Shown one piece after another: positions 14,873 to 21,774 of a DNA stretch of 21,774 bases. Within the stretch, counting starts at the first letter, position 1; each line of letters starts with the position of its first letter. The translations under genes were made by a program, and so were the position numbers. This stretch comes from REEB95 sp035648735 (GTDB lineage: Bacteria; Pseudomonadota; Alphaproteobacteria; ATCC43930; CGMCC-115725). The stretch lies in assembly GCA_035648735.1 (NCBI GenBank), contig DASRKX010000090.1, forward strand, positions 1-21,774, given 5' to 3'. The notes below the pieces were generated by a model. It was given only the letters and a program-made list of their open reading frames with translations, did not search any database and was not told the origin of the DNA.

Positions 14873-15237
14873 GACCGTTTGGGTTCGCGCGACAATCCGG
14901 CCTTCTCAAGCTGCGCCAGGTAGATCTGCCAGCGCTGCTCACGCTCGCGGCCCAGCGTATGGAGATAGGTCCAGGAAAAGATCCCGGTGTCGTGCAAATC
15001 GTCGAAATTGATGCGGATGGCGTAATTGCCGACCGGGTCGATGCCGATGATGCCGACATGCTTGCGGCCGGCGACGAGCTGCTTCTGGCCGGGGCCATGG
15101 CCCTGCACCTCGGCCGAGGGGCTTTCGACGCGCAGATATTCGGCCGGCAGGCGGAAAGTCTCGCCGCCCGCGAAATCGATTTCGAGCATGTTCTCCGCCC
15201 GCTTGAGGCGGATTTCGGCCGGCCAGGGCGCGTTCAT
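14869..15237 (-). CDS. DUF971 protein (gamma-butyrobetaine hydroxylase N-terminal-like domain)
   Basis: 122 residues from ATG 15237. The whole protein is one DUF971/GBBH-like_N domain: an N-terminal WPAEIRLKR strand, FRLPAEYLRVESPSAEVQGHG in the middle, and the signature DDLHDTGIFSWTYLHTLG near 93-110. In other proteins this domain occurs at the N-terminus of gamma-butyrobetaine hydroxylase or beside Mrp/ApbC-type iron-sulfur carriers. Free-standing members have no firmly established role that I know. It starts 10 nt after the Trm112-like stop with no clear ribosome-binding site, so it is probably translated by coupling, as the last gene of the thioredoxin operon. Its stop overlaps that of the convergent monooxygenase. 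Confidence 0.88.
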   Translation of the reverse strand: MNAPWPAEIRLKRAENMLEIDFAGGETFRLPAEYLRVESPSAEVQGHGPGQKQLVAGRKHVGIIGIDPVGNYAIRINFDDLHDTGIFSWTYLHTLGREREQRWQIYLAQLEKAGLSREPKRS

Positions 15238-15247
15238 GCGAAGGCGG

Positions 15248-15457
15248 TCAGGGCGACCTCGGCTTGAGCCGCGACTTTTCGTCGTCGCGCAGCGGCCGCG
15301 CCTCGTCGGCGAGCATGATCGGGATGCCGTCGCGGATCGGATAGGCCAAGCCGGCATCGACGCTGATCAGTTCCTGCGCGGCACGGTCGAAGATCAGCGC
15401 CGCCTTGGTCAGCGGGCAGACCAGAATCTCGAGCAGCTTGGGATCGACCTCGGACAT
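15248..15457 (-). CDS. Trm112-like small protein
   Basis: 69 residues from ATG 15457, with GAGG nine bases upstream. It matches the bacterial Trm112/YcaR family: LLEILVCPLTKAAL at 8-21, then QELISVDAGLAYPIRDGIPIML at 28-49, the most conserved part. Eukaryotic Trm112 is a zinc-binding partner that activates several methyltransferases; the bacterial version is thought to act similarly, but partners are poorly known. Only one Cys (residue 14) remains of the usual zinc set, a pattern I recall as common in alphaproteobacteria. An alternative ATG at 15487 overlaps the LON-domain stop (TGATG) and would add ten residues. It sits 29 nt after the LON-domain gene and 10 nt before the DUF971 gene. Confidence 0.88.
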   Translation of the reverse strand: MSEVDPKLLEILVCPLTKAALIFDRAAQELISVDAGLAYPIRDGIPIMLADEARPLRDDEKSRLKPRSP

Positions 15458-15486
15458 CGGCTTGGTCCTCGACGTTGGTGCCCCCA

Positions 15487-16122
15487 TCAGTGACGCTGGG
15501 GCGCGTCCTCGGGCATGCCAGCAAGAAGCGCCATCTCGACGAGTTGGGTCAAGAGCGCCGCGCGCTCCGCCGGCCCGGCTTCGAGCAGCGCCTGTTTCTC
15601 GGCCGGGGCGAAGGACGCCATCATGGCGACGGCGTTGACCAGCCGGAGCAGCGGCATCGAGGTCGCGGCCGAAACGTCGCCGCCGACGCCGCGGCGCTGG
15701 AGGAAGGGGCCAAGCGCCGCGACCAGGCGCTGGCGGTCGACGCCCTCGACCTCGGCATTCTCGCGGTCGATTGCATAGCGCGCCCAACCGGGCGTGACGC
15801 GGCGGAAAAGCTCGGTCCGCGGCGGCTCGGCGATGACGTCGAAGCGCGACACGCCTTCGAGCACGATGAGATAGCGGCCGTCGCCGCTTTCGCGGAATTC
15901 GACGATGCGGCCGGCGCAGCCGGTCTTGTAGAGCGGCGGGTCGCCGCCGTCGCCCTTGCCCTCGAGCGGCTGGATCATGCCGATCAGGCGGCCATCGCCG
16001 AGCGCCGCCTCGGTCATCGCCAAATAGCGCGGCTCGAAGATGTTGAACGGCAGCCGCGCCCCCGGCAGCAGCAGCGCGCCGGTCAGCGGAAAAATCGGCA
16101 GGCGCGCGGGCAGCTCGGCCAA
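15487..16122 (-). CDS. LON substrate-binding-domain protein
   Basis: 211 residues from a TTG at 16122; GAGGG overlapping the thioredoxin stop acts as ribosome-binding site, four bases before the TTG. Residues 5-200 resemble the N-terminal substrate-binding domain of Lon protease: RLPIFPLTGALLLPG, NIFEPRYLAM, a GCAGRIVEF strand and a helical C-terminal bundle. The AAA+ ATPase and Ser-Lys protease domains of Lon are absent, so it is not itself a protease. Stand-alone LON-domain proteins are widespread and mostly uncharacterised; binding of unfolded or damaged proteins is the general idea. Seven bases separate it from the thioredoxin gene, so the two are almost surely cotranscribed, which fits a protein quality-control role. 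Confidence 0.92.
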   Translation of the reverse strand: MAELPARLPIFPLTGALLLPGARLPFNIFEPRYLAMTEAALGDGRLIGMIQPLEGKGDGGDPPLYKTGCAGRIVEFRESGDGRYLIVLEGVSRFDVIAEPPRTELFRRVTPGWARYAIDRENAEVEGVDRQRLVAALGPFLQRRGVGGDVSAATSMPLLRLVNAVAMMASFAPAEKQALLEAGPAERAALLTQLVEMALLAGMPEDAPQRH

Positions 16123-16129
16123 GGCGCCC

Positions 16130-17089
16130 TCAGGCGAAGAGGATCGCGGAGAGCCGCTTGCGCGAAGCGACGCTCAGCGGATCGCCGAAGCCGATCGCCG
16201 CGAAGAATTTGAGCAATTGCTTGCGCGCCGCCTCGTCGTTCCAGGCGCGGTCGCGCCGGATGCTGTCGAGCAGATGGTCGATGGCCTTTTCGCGCTCGCC
16301 GGCGGCGAAGAGCGCCGCAGCCAAATCGAGCCGCGCCTGATGGTCCTTGGGATCGGCCGCCAGCCGCACCTCGAGCGACGCGGTCTCGCCCGCCGCCTTT
16401 CGGCCGGCCTCGGCGATCTCGATGCCGGCGCGCGCCGCGACAATGTCGGCGTGGTTGGCGTGTTCGGCCGGCACGCGCGCGAGCAGCGCCTTCGCCTGGG
16501 CGATGTCCTGCTTGGCGAGGGCGGCGCGGGCGAGGCCGGCCAGCGCGTCGAAATTCTGCGGCTCGACCTCGAGAATTTGCGACCAGATATTGGACGCGCG
16601 CGCGGCATCGCCCGCGGCGAGCGCCTCCTTGGCCAGCGCCAGCGCGTCGGCGATGGGCGAGGCCGGCGCCCCGCCGAGCGCGGTCAGGCGCTGGACGAAT
16701 TGCTTGATCTGGGTTTCGGGCAAGGCACCGACGAAACCGTCGACCGGCTGGCCGTTCTTGAAGGCATAGACCGCCGGGATCGACTGGACGCGCATCTGCT
16801 GCGCCAGCTCCTGGTTCTCGTCGACGTTGATCTTGACCAGGCGGACGGCACCCTTGGTGTCGCGCACGGCTTTTTCGAGCGCCGGGCCGAGCTGCTTGCA
16901 GGGGCCGCACCACGGCGCCCAGAAATCGACGACGATCGCCGCCTCGGCCGAGGCCTCGATGACGTCGGCCATGAAGCTCGCGGTGGTGCCGTTGCGAATC
17001 GGATCGGCGGCATTGCCGCCGCCGGGCGCGACGCCCGGGGCGCCGCTCGGGGCGCCGTGAGGAGGGGCCTTGCCAATGATGGTGTCCAT
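16130..17089 (-). CDS. cnoX: CnoX/YbbN-like thioredoxin with TPR-like C-terminus
   Basis: 319 residues. A Gly/Pro/Ala-rich N-terminal stretch (8-30) precedes a thioredoxin domain (about 35-140) with active site WCGPC at 60-64 and cis-Pro105 (SIPA). The remainder (about 145-319) is a helical repeat region of TPR type. This architecture is that of CnoX, a holdase that protects proteins from oxidation and hands them to GroEL/DnaK. E. coli CnoX lacks the CxxC, but alphaproteobacterial CnoX keeps it, as here, so this copy should also be redox active. It leads a four-gene operon with the LON-domain, Trm112-like and DUF971 genes. The ATG has AGGA about nine bases upstream. The promoter in 17090-17266 is not clear. 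Confidence 0.92.
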   Translation of the reverse strand: MDTIIGKAPPHGAPSGAPGVAPGGGNAADPIRNGTTASFMADVIEASAEAAIVVDFWAPWCGPCKQLGPALEKAVRDTKGAVRLVKINVDENQELAQQMRVQSIPAVYAFKNGQPVDGFVGALPETQIKQFVQRLTALGGAPASPIADALALAKEALAAGDAARASNIWSQILEVEPQNFDALAGLARAALAKQDIAQAKALLARVPAEHANHADIVAARAGIEIAEAGRKAAGETASLEVRLAADPKDHQARLDLAAALFAAGEREKAIDHLLDSIRRDRAWNDEAARKQLLKFFAAIGFGDPLSVASRKRLSAILFA

Positions 17090-17266
17090 ATGCCGTCGTC
17101 CTAAGGCGTTCCAGGAAAACTTCCCTGATAAATGGCCGCGGCGGCGCCCGATGGCAAGCCTCTTCGGCGCGGCAACGGCTCTTTAAGGTCCGAACCCTAG
17201 ACTGGCCGGGTACGGCGGCTTGCAATGCCGGTCGGGCTTTGTATGATCGCCGCTCACTCGCGGAGC
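17090..17266. other. Divergent region between thioredoxin operon and tRNA-Gly
   Basis: 177 bases. The plus-strand tRNA promoter is at 17220-17247. A minus-strand promoter for the thioredoxin operon must lie here, but only a -35-like TTGCCA with a poor -10 is visible. A small hairpin (17111-17127, CAGGAA with TTCCCTG) falls in the probable leader. Confidence 0.4.
17220..17247 (+). promoter_or_regulatory. Promoter of tRNA-Gly
   Basis: TTGCAA (17220-17225), 16 bases, TATGAT (17242-17247). Transcription would begin near 17254, about 13 nt before the mature tRNA 5' end. Confidence 0.6.
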
Positions 17267-17341
17267 GCGGGCGTAGCTCAGGGGTAGAGCACAACCTTGC
17301 CAAGGTTGGGGTCGAGGGTTCGAATCCCTTCGCCCGCTCCA
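17267..17341 (+). tRNA. tRNA-Gly (anticodon GCC)
   Basis: A complete 75-nt cloverleaf: acceptor stem GCGGGCG (17267-17273) with CGCCCGC (17331-17337), D-arm GCTC...GAGC, anticodon stem CAACC/GGTTG around the loop TTGCCAA with anticodon GCC at 17299-17301, T-arm with GGTTCGAATCC, discriminator T and encoded CCA (17339-17341). It reads GGC and GGT codons, the main glycine codons of this GC-rich genome. A TTTTC follows directly, and a GC hairpin without a T-tract about 15 nt further on. Confidence 0.97.
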
Positions 17342-17520
17342 GTTTTCAAGCATTTGAAGAGCCGCGGCACGCGCCGCGCTAAATCCCGCCCGGTCGGCGC
17401 GGGGCGATATTTGACCGGCAAGGGAACGGATCTCCGCGGCGCTCGTTGGTTCTGGTCGGCTCGCATCCCCGCGCGGCGCGATTTGGCTCCGATTTCACGC
17501 CTCAACAGAAAGACCCCATC

Positions 17521-18204
17521 ATGATGCGAAAAATCGCCTTGTCGGTTTTGTTCCTGGCCGCGATCGCCGCATCGCCCTTCATGGCGCCCGACAGCGCCGT
17601 CGCCCAGCAAGGCCGCGACCAACAGGTCTTGATCGACAAGGCCGCCGCCGTGGTGGGGCCGATGCGCCACGATCCGAACTTCACCTATTCGGGCAGGCTG
17701 CTCGCCCGCGCCAAGGCGGTGATGATCGTGCCCGAGCTGACCAAGGGCGGATTGATCATCGGCGGCCAGGGCGGCGCCGCGGTGCTGGTGGTGAAGCGGC
17801 CCGACGGGAGTTGGAGCGATCCCGCCTTCTATTCGTTGGGCGGCGGCACCCTCGGCTTGCAGGCCGGCGTGCAGCAGGCCAAGACCGTCTTCTTCATCAT
17901 GACCGACCGCGCGCTCGACGAATGGATGCACGATCAGGTCCATTTCGGCGGCCAGGACGGCATCGGCGTCTTCGTCGTCGGCCAAGAGAACAAGCAGAAC
18001 GCGCTGACCGCGGATACCGCCGACGTCGTCGCCTGGGTCCATGCCAGCGGCGTCTATGGCGGCATCACCGTCGAGGGCACCTCGATCTCCTTCGATCGCG
18101 ACGCCACGGCGGAATATTATGGCCGGCCGCTATCGCCCGAGCAGGTCTTCAACGGCGCCGCGCACAATCCGCACGCCAACCGCCTGCGCAGCGCGCTGCG
18201 CTAG
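17521..18204 (+). CDS. Exported SYLF-domain (Ysc84-like) lipid-binding protein
   Basis: 227 residues. The tandem ATG at 17521/17524 is preferred because a signal peptide begins there (KIALSVLFLAAIAASPF, probable cleavage after AVA at about 28); a longer start at 17446 would bury it. Mature residues 35-200 match the SYLF/DUF500 domain: RAKAVMIVPELTKGG, IIGGQGGAAVLVV, the GGGTLGLQAGVQQAK loop and GGITVEGTSISFDRDATAEYYG near the end. SYLF domains bind phosphoinositides or other membrane lipids in eukaryotes; bacterial members are exported and their role is unclear. The ribosome-binding site (AGAAAG) is modest. It lies 180 nt after the tRNA and 46 nt before the next exported protein, possibly cotranscribed. 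Confidence 0.9.
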   Translation: MMRKIALSVLFLAAIAASPFMAPDSAVAQQGRDQQVLIDKAAAVVGPMRHDPNFTYSGRLLARAKAVMIVPELTKGGLIIGGQGGAAVLVVKRPDGSWSDPAFYSLGGGTLGLQAGVQQAKTVFFIMTDRALDEWMHDQVHFGGQDGIGVFVVGQENKQNALTADTADVVAWVHASGVYGGITVEGTSISFDRDATAEYYGRPLSPEQVFNGAAHNPHANRLRSALR

Positions 18205-18250
18205 GGGAGGCGTACCGGACCGTCGAAGGACGCGGCGCAAGCGCGGACGG

Positions 18251-18880
18251 ATGATGCGCGGCGCGTTTCGCAAGCTTCCCGGCCTGCTGGTTCTGGCATG
18301 GGCCGCGATCGCCTCGGGGACGAGCCGGGCCGAATCGTTGCTCGATGCGCCCGTCTTCTACACGGCGACCCGCGACGTCACGGTCGACGGCCGCAACTAT
18401 AGCGGGATCGTCCATCACGTCGCCGGCAAGGAGCGGCAGGAGCAGACCCTGCTCGGCATGCAGGACGTGTTCATCCTGGACGGTGAGGCGGAGCAGGGAT
18501 GGCTCGTCGTTCCGGCGCTCAAAAGCTACGTCGCCTTTCCGTTTCCGCCGGTGATGGCCATGCTGGCCAGCCCCATCCTGAAGAAGACGCGAATCGGCGA
18601 CGATGTCGTGGACGGCATCCCGACCGTGAAATACCGGATTCATACGACGGCGCGCGACGGCACGGTGGCCGACGGCTTCGCCTGGTTCAGCCGGCGCGGC
18701 GTGCTGATGAAGCTGCAAGGTAGCGTGATCGCGCTCCAAGGCCATCGCACGACTATCGCGATGGCGTTACGCGACGTGAAGGAGGCGCCGCAAGACGCGG
18801 CGCTTTTCGTCCCGCCGCGCAACTTCACGCAATTGCCGGCCGAGGCCCTGGCGCCGCTGCTCGGCACGCCGCCGGGCTGA
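18251..18880 (+). CDS. Exported protein of unknown function, LolA/DUF4412-like appearance
   Basis: 209 residues from ATG 18251. The N-terminus MMRGAFRKLPGLLVLAWAA with cleavage near SRA (about 26) is a signal peptide, so the protein is likely periplasmic. The mature part alternates short beta strands, e.g. FYTATRDVTVDG, QDVFILDGEAEQGWLVVP, DDVVDGIPTVKYRI and GFAWFSRRGVLMKLQG. That pattern resembles proteins with a LolA-like half-barrel and DUF4412-type domains, in which a cargo or lipid is held between strands and helices. This is a fold impression, not a motif match. Upstream in-frame codons to 18041 overlap the SYLF gene and are discounted. The ribosome-binding site is weak. It ends 28 nt before the convergent kinase gene, with no terminator apparent between them. 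Confidence 0.75.
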   Translation: MMRGAFRKLPGLLVLAWAAIASGTSRAESLLDAPVFYTATRDVTVDGRNYSGIVHHVAGKERQEQTLLGMQDVFILDGEAEQGWLVVPALKSYVAFPFPPVMAMLASPILKKTRIGDDVVDGIPTVKYRIHTTARDGTVADGFAWFSRRGVLMKLQGSVIALQGHRTTIAMALRDVKEAPQDAALFVPPRNFTQLPAEALAPLLGTPPG

Positions 18881-18908
18881 GGCGCGTTGCCCACGCCGGC
18901 GCTTGCGG

Positions 18909-21774
18909 TCAGAGATTCGCCTCTCGATCGGCCGCGTTCTTGCGGGCCGTGGCGCGCCGCGCCCGCATTTCCGCCTGATTGGATGTCGCCGCTTCGGCAA
19001 GCCACGCGTGGAGCGCGGCCGCCGCGTCGGCGAAGACGCCGGGCATTTCGGCGATCAGGCGTCCGGCGGCCGCCCGGTCGTCGTCCTTGCAGGCGTGTTC
19101 GAGCGCGATGCCGATTTCGCGAACGCGGGTCGCGCCAATATTGCCGGCGGCGCCGATGATGGTATGCGCCTCCCGCGCCAGCGCCTGGGAATCCCACGGG
19201 ACGGAGAATTTCCGGAGCTGCGCCATTGACGACCCGGTGTTCTCGACATAGGTCGCGACGAGTTCTGCCAGGCTCTCGGACTCGACCATCGATGTCAGCG
19301 CGTCGAGTTGCTGCCGATCGAGCGGCGGCAATGCCGCCGGGCAGGCCTCATCCGTCTCGCCGTCGTCGCCGGCGGGGGCGACGGGATCGGCGGGCGCGGC
19401 CTCGGCAACGGCATATTTTGCCAGCTTGGCGAGCAGAACCTCCGGCTTGATCGGCTTGGACACGTAATCGTCCATGCCGAAAGCGAGATACTGTTCCTTC
19501 GCGCCGGCCATGGCGTGGGCGGTGAGGACGATAATGGGCACCCGGTTTTTGGGCGGCGGCAGGGCGCGGATCTGCTGCGTCGCCTGCACGCCGTCGAGCT
19601 CGGGCATTTGCACGTCCATCAGCACGACGTCGTAGTCGCTGCGCCGCACCGCATCGACCGCCTGATGGCCGTTCTCCGCGATTTCGACCTCGTGGCCGGC
19701 CTTGCGCAGCAGCGCCATGGCGAATTGCTGGTTGAATTTGTTGTCCTCGGCCAAAAGAATCCGCAGCGCGCGGCCCTTCGCCGCCGGAATCTTCGGCCTG
19801 GCCGCGACGGCGGCGAGAAGGGGTGCCGCCGGTTCCGCCTGCGCGGCTTGGTCCGGCGCATGGCTGTAAAGCGAAACCAGGGCATCGAGCAGATCGTGCT
19901 GGCGTACCGGCTTCTCGAGCACCGCATCGAGCAATTTCGATGCGTCGCCGGACAGGCTGTAGCGTCCGCCGGAAGAGACCATCACCATTTTCGTCTCGGC
20001 AAGTCCGGCGATGTCGCGCACGCGCCGTGCCAACCCCTCGCCCGACAGGCCGGGCATCATCTGATCCAGGAAGACGATATCGTACGGCTTGCCGCGATGC
20101 CATGCGCGCTCGAGCTCGGCCAGGGCCTGGAATCCGTCGTCGACGCAGACCACTTCCAATCCGGTCGTCGCCAGCTGCCGCGAAAGGATTTCGAGATTCA
20201 TCTTTATGTCGTCCACCAGCAGGGCGCGCACGCCCTTGAGCTTGATCGCGAGCGTGCGCGGATCGAGAACCGGCGCGGCGGTCGGCGTCAGGGGTAGCTG
20301 GAACCAGAAGGTCGAGCCGGCGCCGGGCTGGCTTGAAACGCCGATCGTTCCGCCCATCAATTCGGCCAGCTGCTTGGAGATGGCGAGACCCAGGCCGGTG
20401 CCGCCAAACCGCCGGGTGATCGAGCTGTCGGCCTGGGTGAATTTCTGGAACAGGCGCACGCGGACGTCCTCGGTCATGCCGATGCCGGTATCCGACACTT
20501 CGAAACGCAGCAGCGGCGGCGCGTCGCCCGCTTGGCCGCCGTCGCACGGCAGAACCTGAACCGCAACACACCCCTTTTCCGTGAATTTGATCGCATTGCC
20601 GGCAAGGTTGAGGAGTATCTGCCGCAACCGGGTGGCGTCACCGTGAAAATGGCCGCACGCCGTCGGATCGATGAACACACCCAACTCGATCCCCTTCTCC
20701 CGCGCCTTCGGGGCGAGCAGCGCCACCGCGCCCTCGACGGTGTTGGCCAGGTCGAAGTCGATGTTCTCGATCTCGACCTTGCCCGCCTCGAGTTTCGAGA
20801 TGTCGAGGATGTCGTTGATGACGGTGAGCAGCGCCTCGCCGGACTGGCTCACGATCTCGGCATATTTGCGCTGCTCGGCGTCGAGCCCGGTGTCGAGCAG
20901 CAGGCCGGTCATGCCGAGTATGGCGTTCATCGGCGTCCGCACCTCGTGGCTCATATTGGCGAGGAACTCGGATTTCGCCTGGCTCGCCGCCTCGGCCTGC
21001 TCCTTGGCATGGCGCAAATCTTCCTCGAGCCGGCGCTGCCTTTCCTCCGCGTCGCGAAGCTCGGTCACGTCCCGGATCGTGCCGACCCGCCGGACGTTGG
21101 CCCCATCGCTGACCGCCGCGGTCTCGCGGAGGATGATCCGCATCGCACCGTCAGGCCGGACAATGCGGAATTCGTCGTGCCGGCGCGCCTTATCGACGGC
21201 CTGCTCGTCGAGCGCGGCGGCGATCCTCGCGCGGTCCTCGGGGTGCACCAGGGCGAGAAAATTCTCGCGCGTCGGCGCGAAGTCGCGGTGATCGACGCCG
21301 AAGATCCGGCAGGTCTCGTCGGACCACACCGCTTCAACGCTCCCGAAATCCCGCTGGTAGCTGCCGATGCCGGCGATGCGTTGCGCCTGGGCCAATTGCT
21401 CCTGGCTATGGCGCAATTGGTCCGACGTCTTTTTGAGCTCCTGCTCCCGCCGCTTCAGCTCGGTGATGTCGATGCGGATGCCGATGGTGCCGCCGTCGGA
21501 GGTGCGGCGCTCGATGATCTGGCTCCAATGACCGTCGTCATAGGCGCGAATTAAATCGGTGTTCGCGGCGCGATGATGCGTCATGCGCTCGGCCACCCAA
21601 GCGTCGATGTCGGCGCCGACATCCTTGACGTAGCCGCTGGCGGCGTGGGCGCGCAGCAGCGCCTCGAAGGATGTGCCCGGCACCAGCAACTCGGTGGATT
21701 TGGGAAAATAACGTCGCGTCGCGCTGTTGCAGATGACGATGCGATCGTCGGCGTCGCACAGCAGCAGGCTGGCC
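18909..21774 (-). CDS. Large hybrid histidine kinase (PAS-PAS-HisKA-HATPase-REC-REC-HPt), 5' end outside window
   Basis: The frame is open to the window edge: 28 codons precede the first in-window ATG at 21689, and they read as a PAS_7-type start (LLLCDADDRIVICN), so the gene begins beyond the window. Numbering from that ATG: rest of first PAS to ~75; a second PAS (about 105-210, WSDETCRIFGV, FVHPED-like ALVHPEDR); coiled coil 210-240; HisKA His248 (NMSHEVRTPMNA); HATPase N365, DTGIGM at 400-405, GTGLGLA at 430-436; receiver 1 with D542 and K593; receiver 2 with D692 and K745; HPt with H842. Phosphate should pass His-Asp-His to an outside regulator. The HPt motif is AHTIIG, with Ile845 where Lys is usual. 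No membrane segment is visible. Convergent with the exported-protein gene. Confidence 0.94.
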   Translation of the reverse strand, partial: ASLLLCDADDRIVICNSATRRYFPKSTELLVPGTSFEALLRAHAASGYVKDVGADIDAWVAERMTHHRAANTDLIRAYDDGHWSQIIERRTSDGGTIGIRIDITELKRREQELKKTSDQLRHSQEQLAQAQRIAGIGSYQRDFGSVEAVWSDETCRIFGVDHRDFAPTRENFLALVHPEDRARIAAALDEQAVDKARRHDEFRIVRPDGAMRIILRETAAVSDGANVRRVGTIRDVTELRDAEERQRRLEEDLRHAKEQAEAASQAKSEFLANMSHEVRTPMNAILGMTGLLLDTGLDAEQRKYAEIVSQSGEALLTVINDILDISKLEAGKVEIENIDFDLANTVEGAVALLAPKAREKGIELGVFIDPTACGHFHGDATRLRQILLNLAGNAIKFTEKGCVAVQVLPCDGGQAGDAPPLLRFEVSDTGIGMTEDVRVRLFQKFTQADSSITRRFGGTGLGLAISKQLAELMGGTIGVSSQPGAGSTFWFQLPLTPTAAPVLDPRTLAIKLKGVRALLVDDIKMNLEILSRQLATTGLEVVCVDDGFQALAELERAWHRGKPYDIVFLDQMMPGLSGEGLARRVRDIAGLAETKMVMVSSGGRYSLSGDASKLLDAVLEKPVRQHDLLDALVSLYSHAPDQAAQAEPAAPLLAAVAARPKIPAAKGRALRILLAEDNKFNQQFAMALLRKAGHEVEIAENGHQAVDAVRRSDYDVVLMDVQMPELDGVQATQQIRALPPPKNRVPIIVLTAHAMAGAKEQYLAFGMDDYVSKPIKPEVLLAKLAKYAVAEAAPADPVAPAGDDGETDEACPAALPPLDRQQLDALTSMVESESLAELVATYVENTGSSMAQLRKFSVPWDSQALAREAHTIIGAAGNIGATRVREIGIALEHACKDDDRAAAGRLIAEMPGVFADAAAALHAWLAEAATSNQAEMRARRATARKNAADREANL

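Noticed and set aside
15487..16122. Lon protease
   Set aside because: Only the N-terminal substrate-binding domain is present; no ATPase or protease domain.
17267..17341. tRNA-Gly as an integration site for a mobile element
   Set aside because: No integrase, no repeat of the tRNA 3' end downstream, and flanking genes look native.
17297..17524. Small protein gene starting inside tRNA-Gly
   Set aside because: Starts within the tRNA, no ribosome-binding site, composition typical of chance frames at tRNA loci.
19308..20297. 329-codon plus-strand frame opposite the large hybrid kinase
   Set aside because: The minus strand carries intact receiver motifs throughout; no independent start signal or domain.

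Overview
The window looks like chromosomal DNA of a GC-rich alphaproteobacterium, most likely Rhodospirillales or a relative. The clues are uniformly high GC, the order amt-ftsK-lolA with xth nearby, a DUF971 / Trm112-like / LON-domain / CnoX-type thioredoxin operon, and a UbiH/COQ6-type hydroxylase. Assignment below class level is inference. I see no insertion sequence, prophage, CRISPR array, integrase or clear compositional island.

Layout. 1-1180 (+): the 3' part of an OmpR-type response regulator, then a small putative SAM methyltransferase. 7343-1177 (-): a tightly packed six-gene run in transcription order: SDR dehydrogenase, PaaA/PaaC-like ferritin-fold diiron protein, an unrecognised 190-aa protein, exonuclease III, an orphan NDP-forming acyl-CoA synthetase alpha chain, and a soluble PAS hybrid histidine kinase. 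11666-7627 (-): ftsK, a LolA-like carrier and an alpha/beta hydrolase, with an FtsK promoter at one end and two intrinsic terminators at the other. 13357-11897 (-): an ammonium transporter with a sigma-54-type promoter and a terminator that can fold two ways. 13631-14872 (+): UbiH-type monooxygenase, divergent from amt. 17089-14869 (-): CnoX-like thioredoxin, LON-domain protein, Trm112-like protein, DUF971 protein. 17267-17341 (+): tRNA-Gly(GCC). 17521-18880 (+): two exported proteins, one with a SYLF domain and one unrecognised. 18909-21774 (-): a large hybrid kinase (PAS-PAS-HisKA-HATPase-REC-REC-HPt) running off the window end.

How it fits together. Most genes are housekeeping: chromosome segregation, lipoprotein transport, DNA repair, ammonium uptake, ubiquinone synthesis and protein quality control. 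The part that invites a second look is the SDR / diiron / unknown / acyl-CoA ligase alpha run. Three of its members belong to families that commonly act on CoA thioesters, and they share an apparent transcript with a repair nuclease and a sensor kinase. The regulatory DNA around amt and between ftsK's operon and the SDR operon is also interesting. I found no convincing new defence or mobile system.
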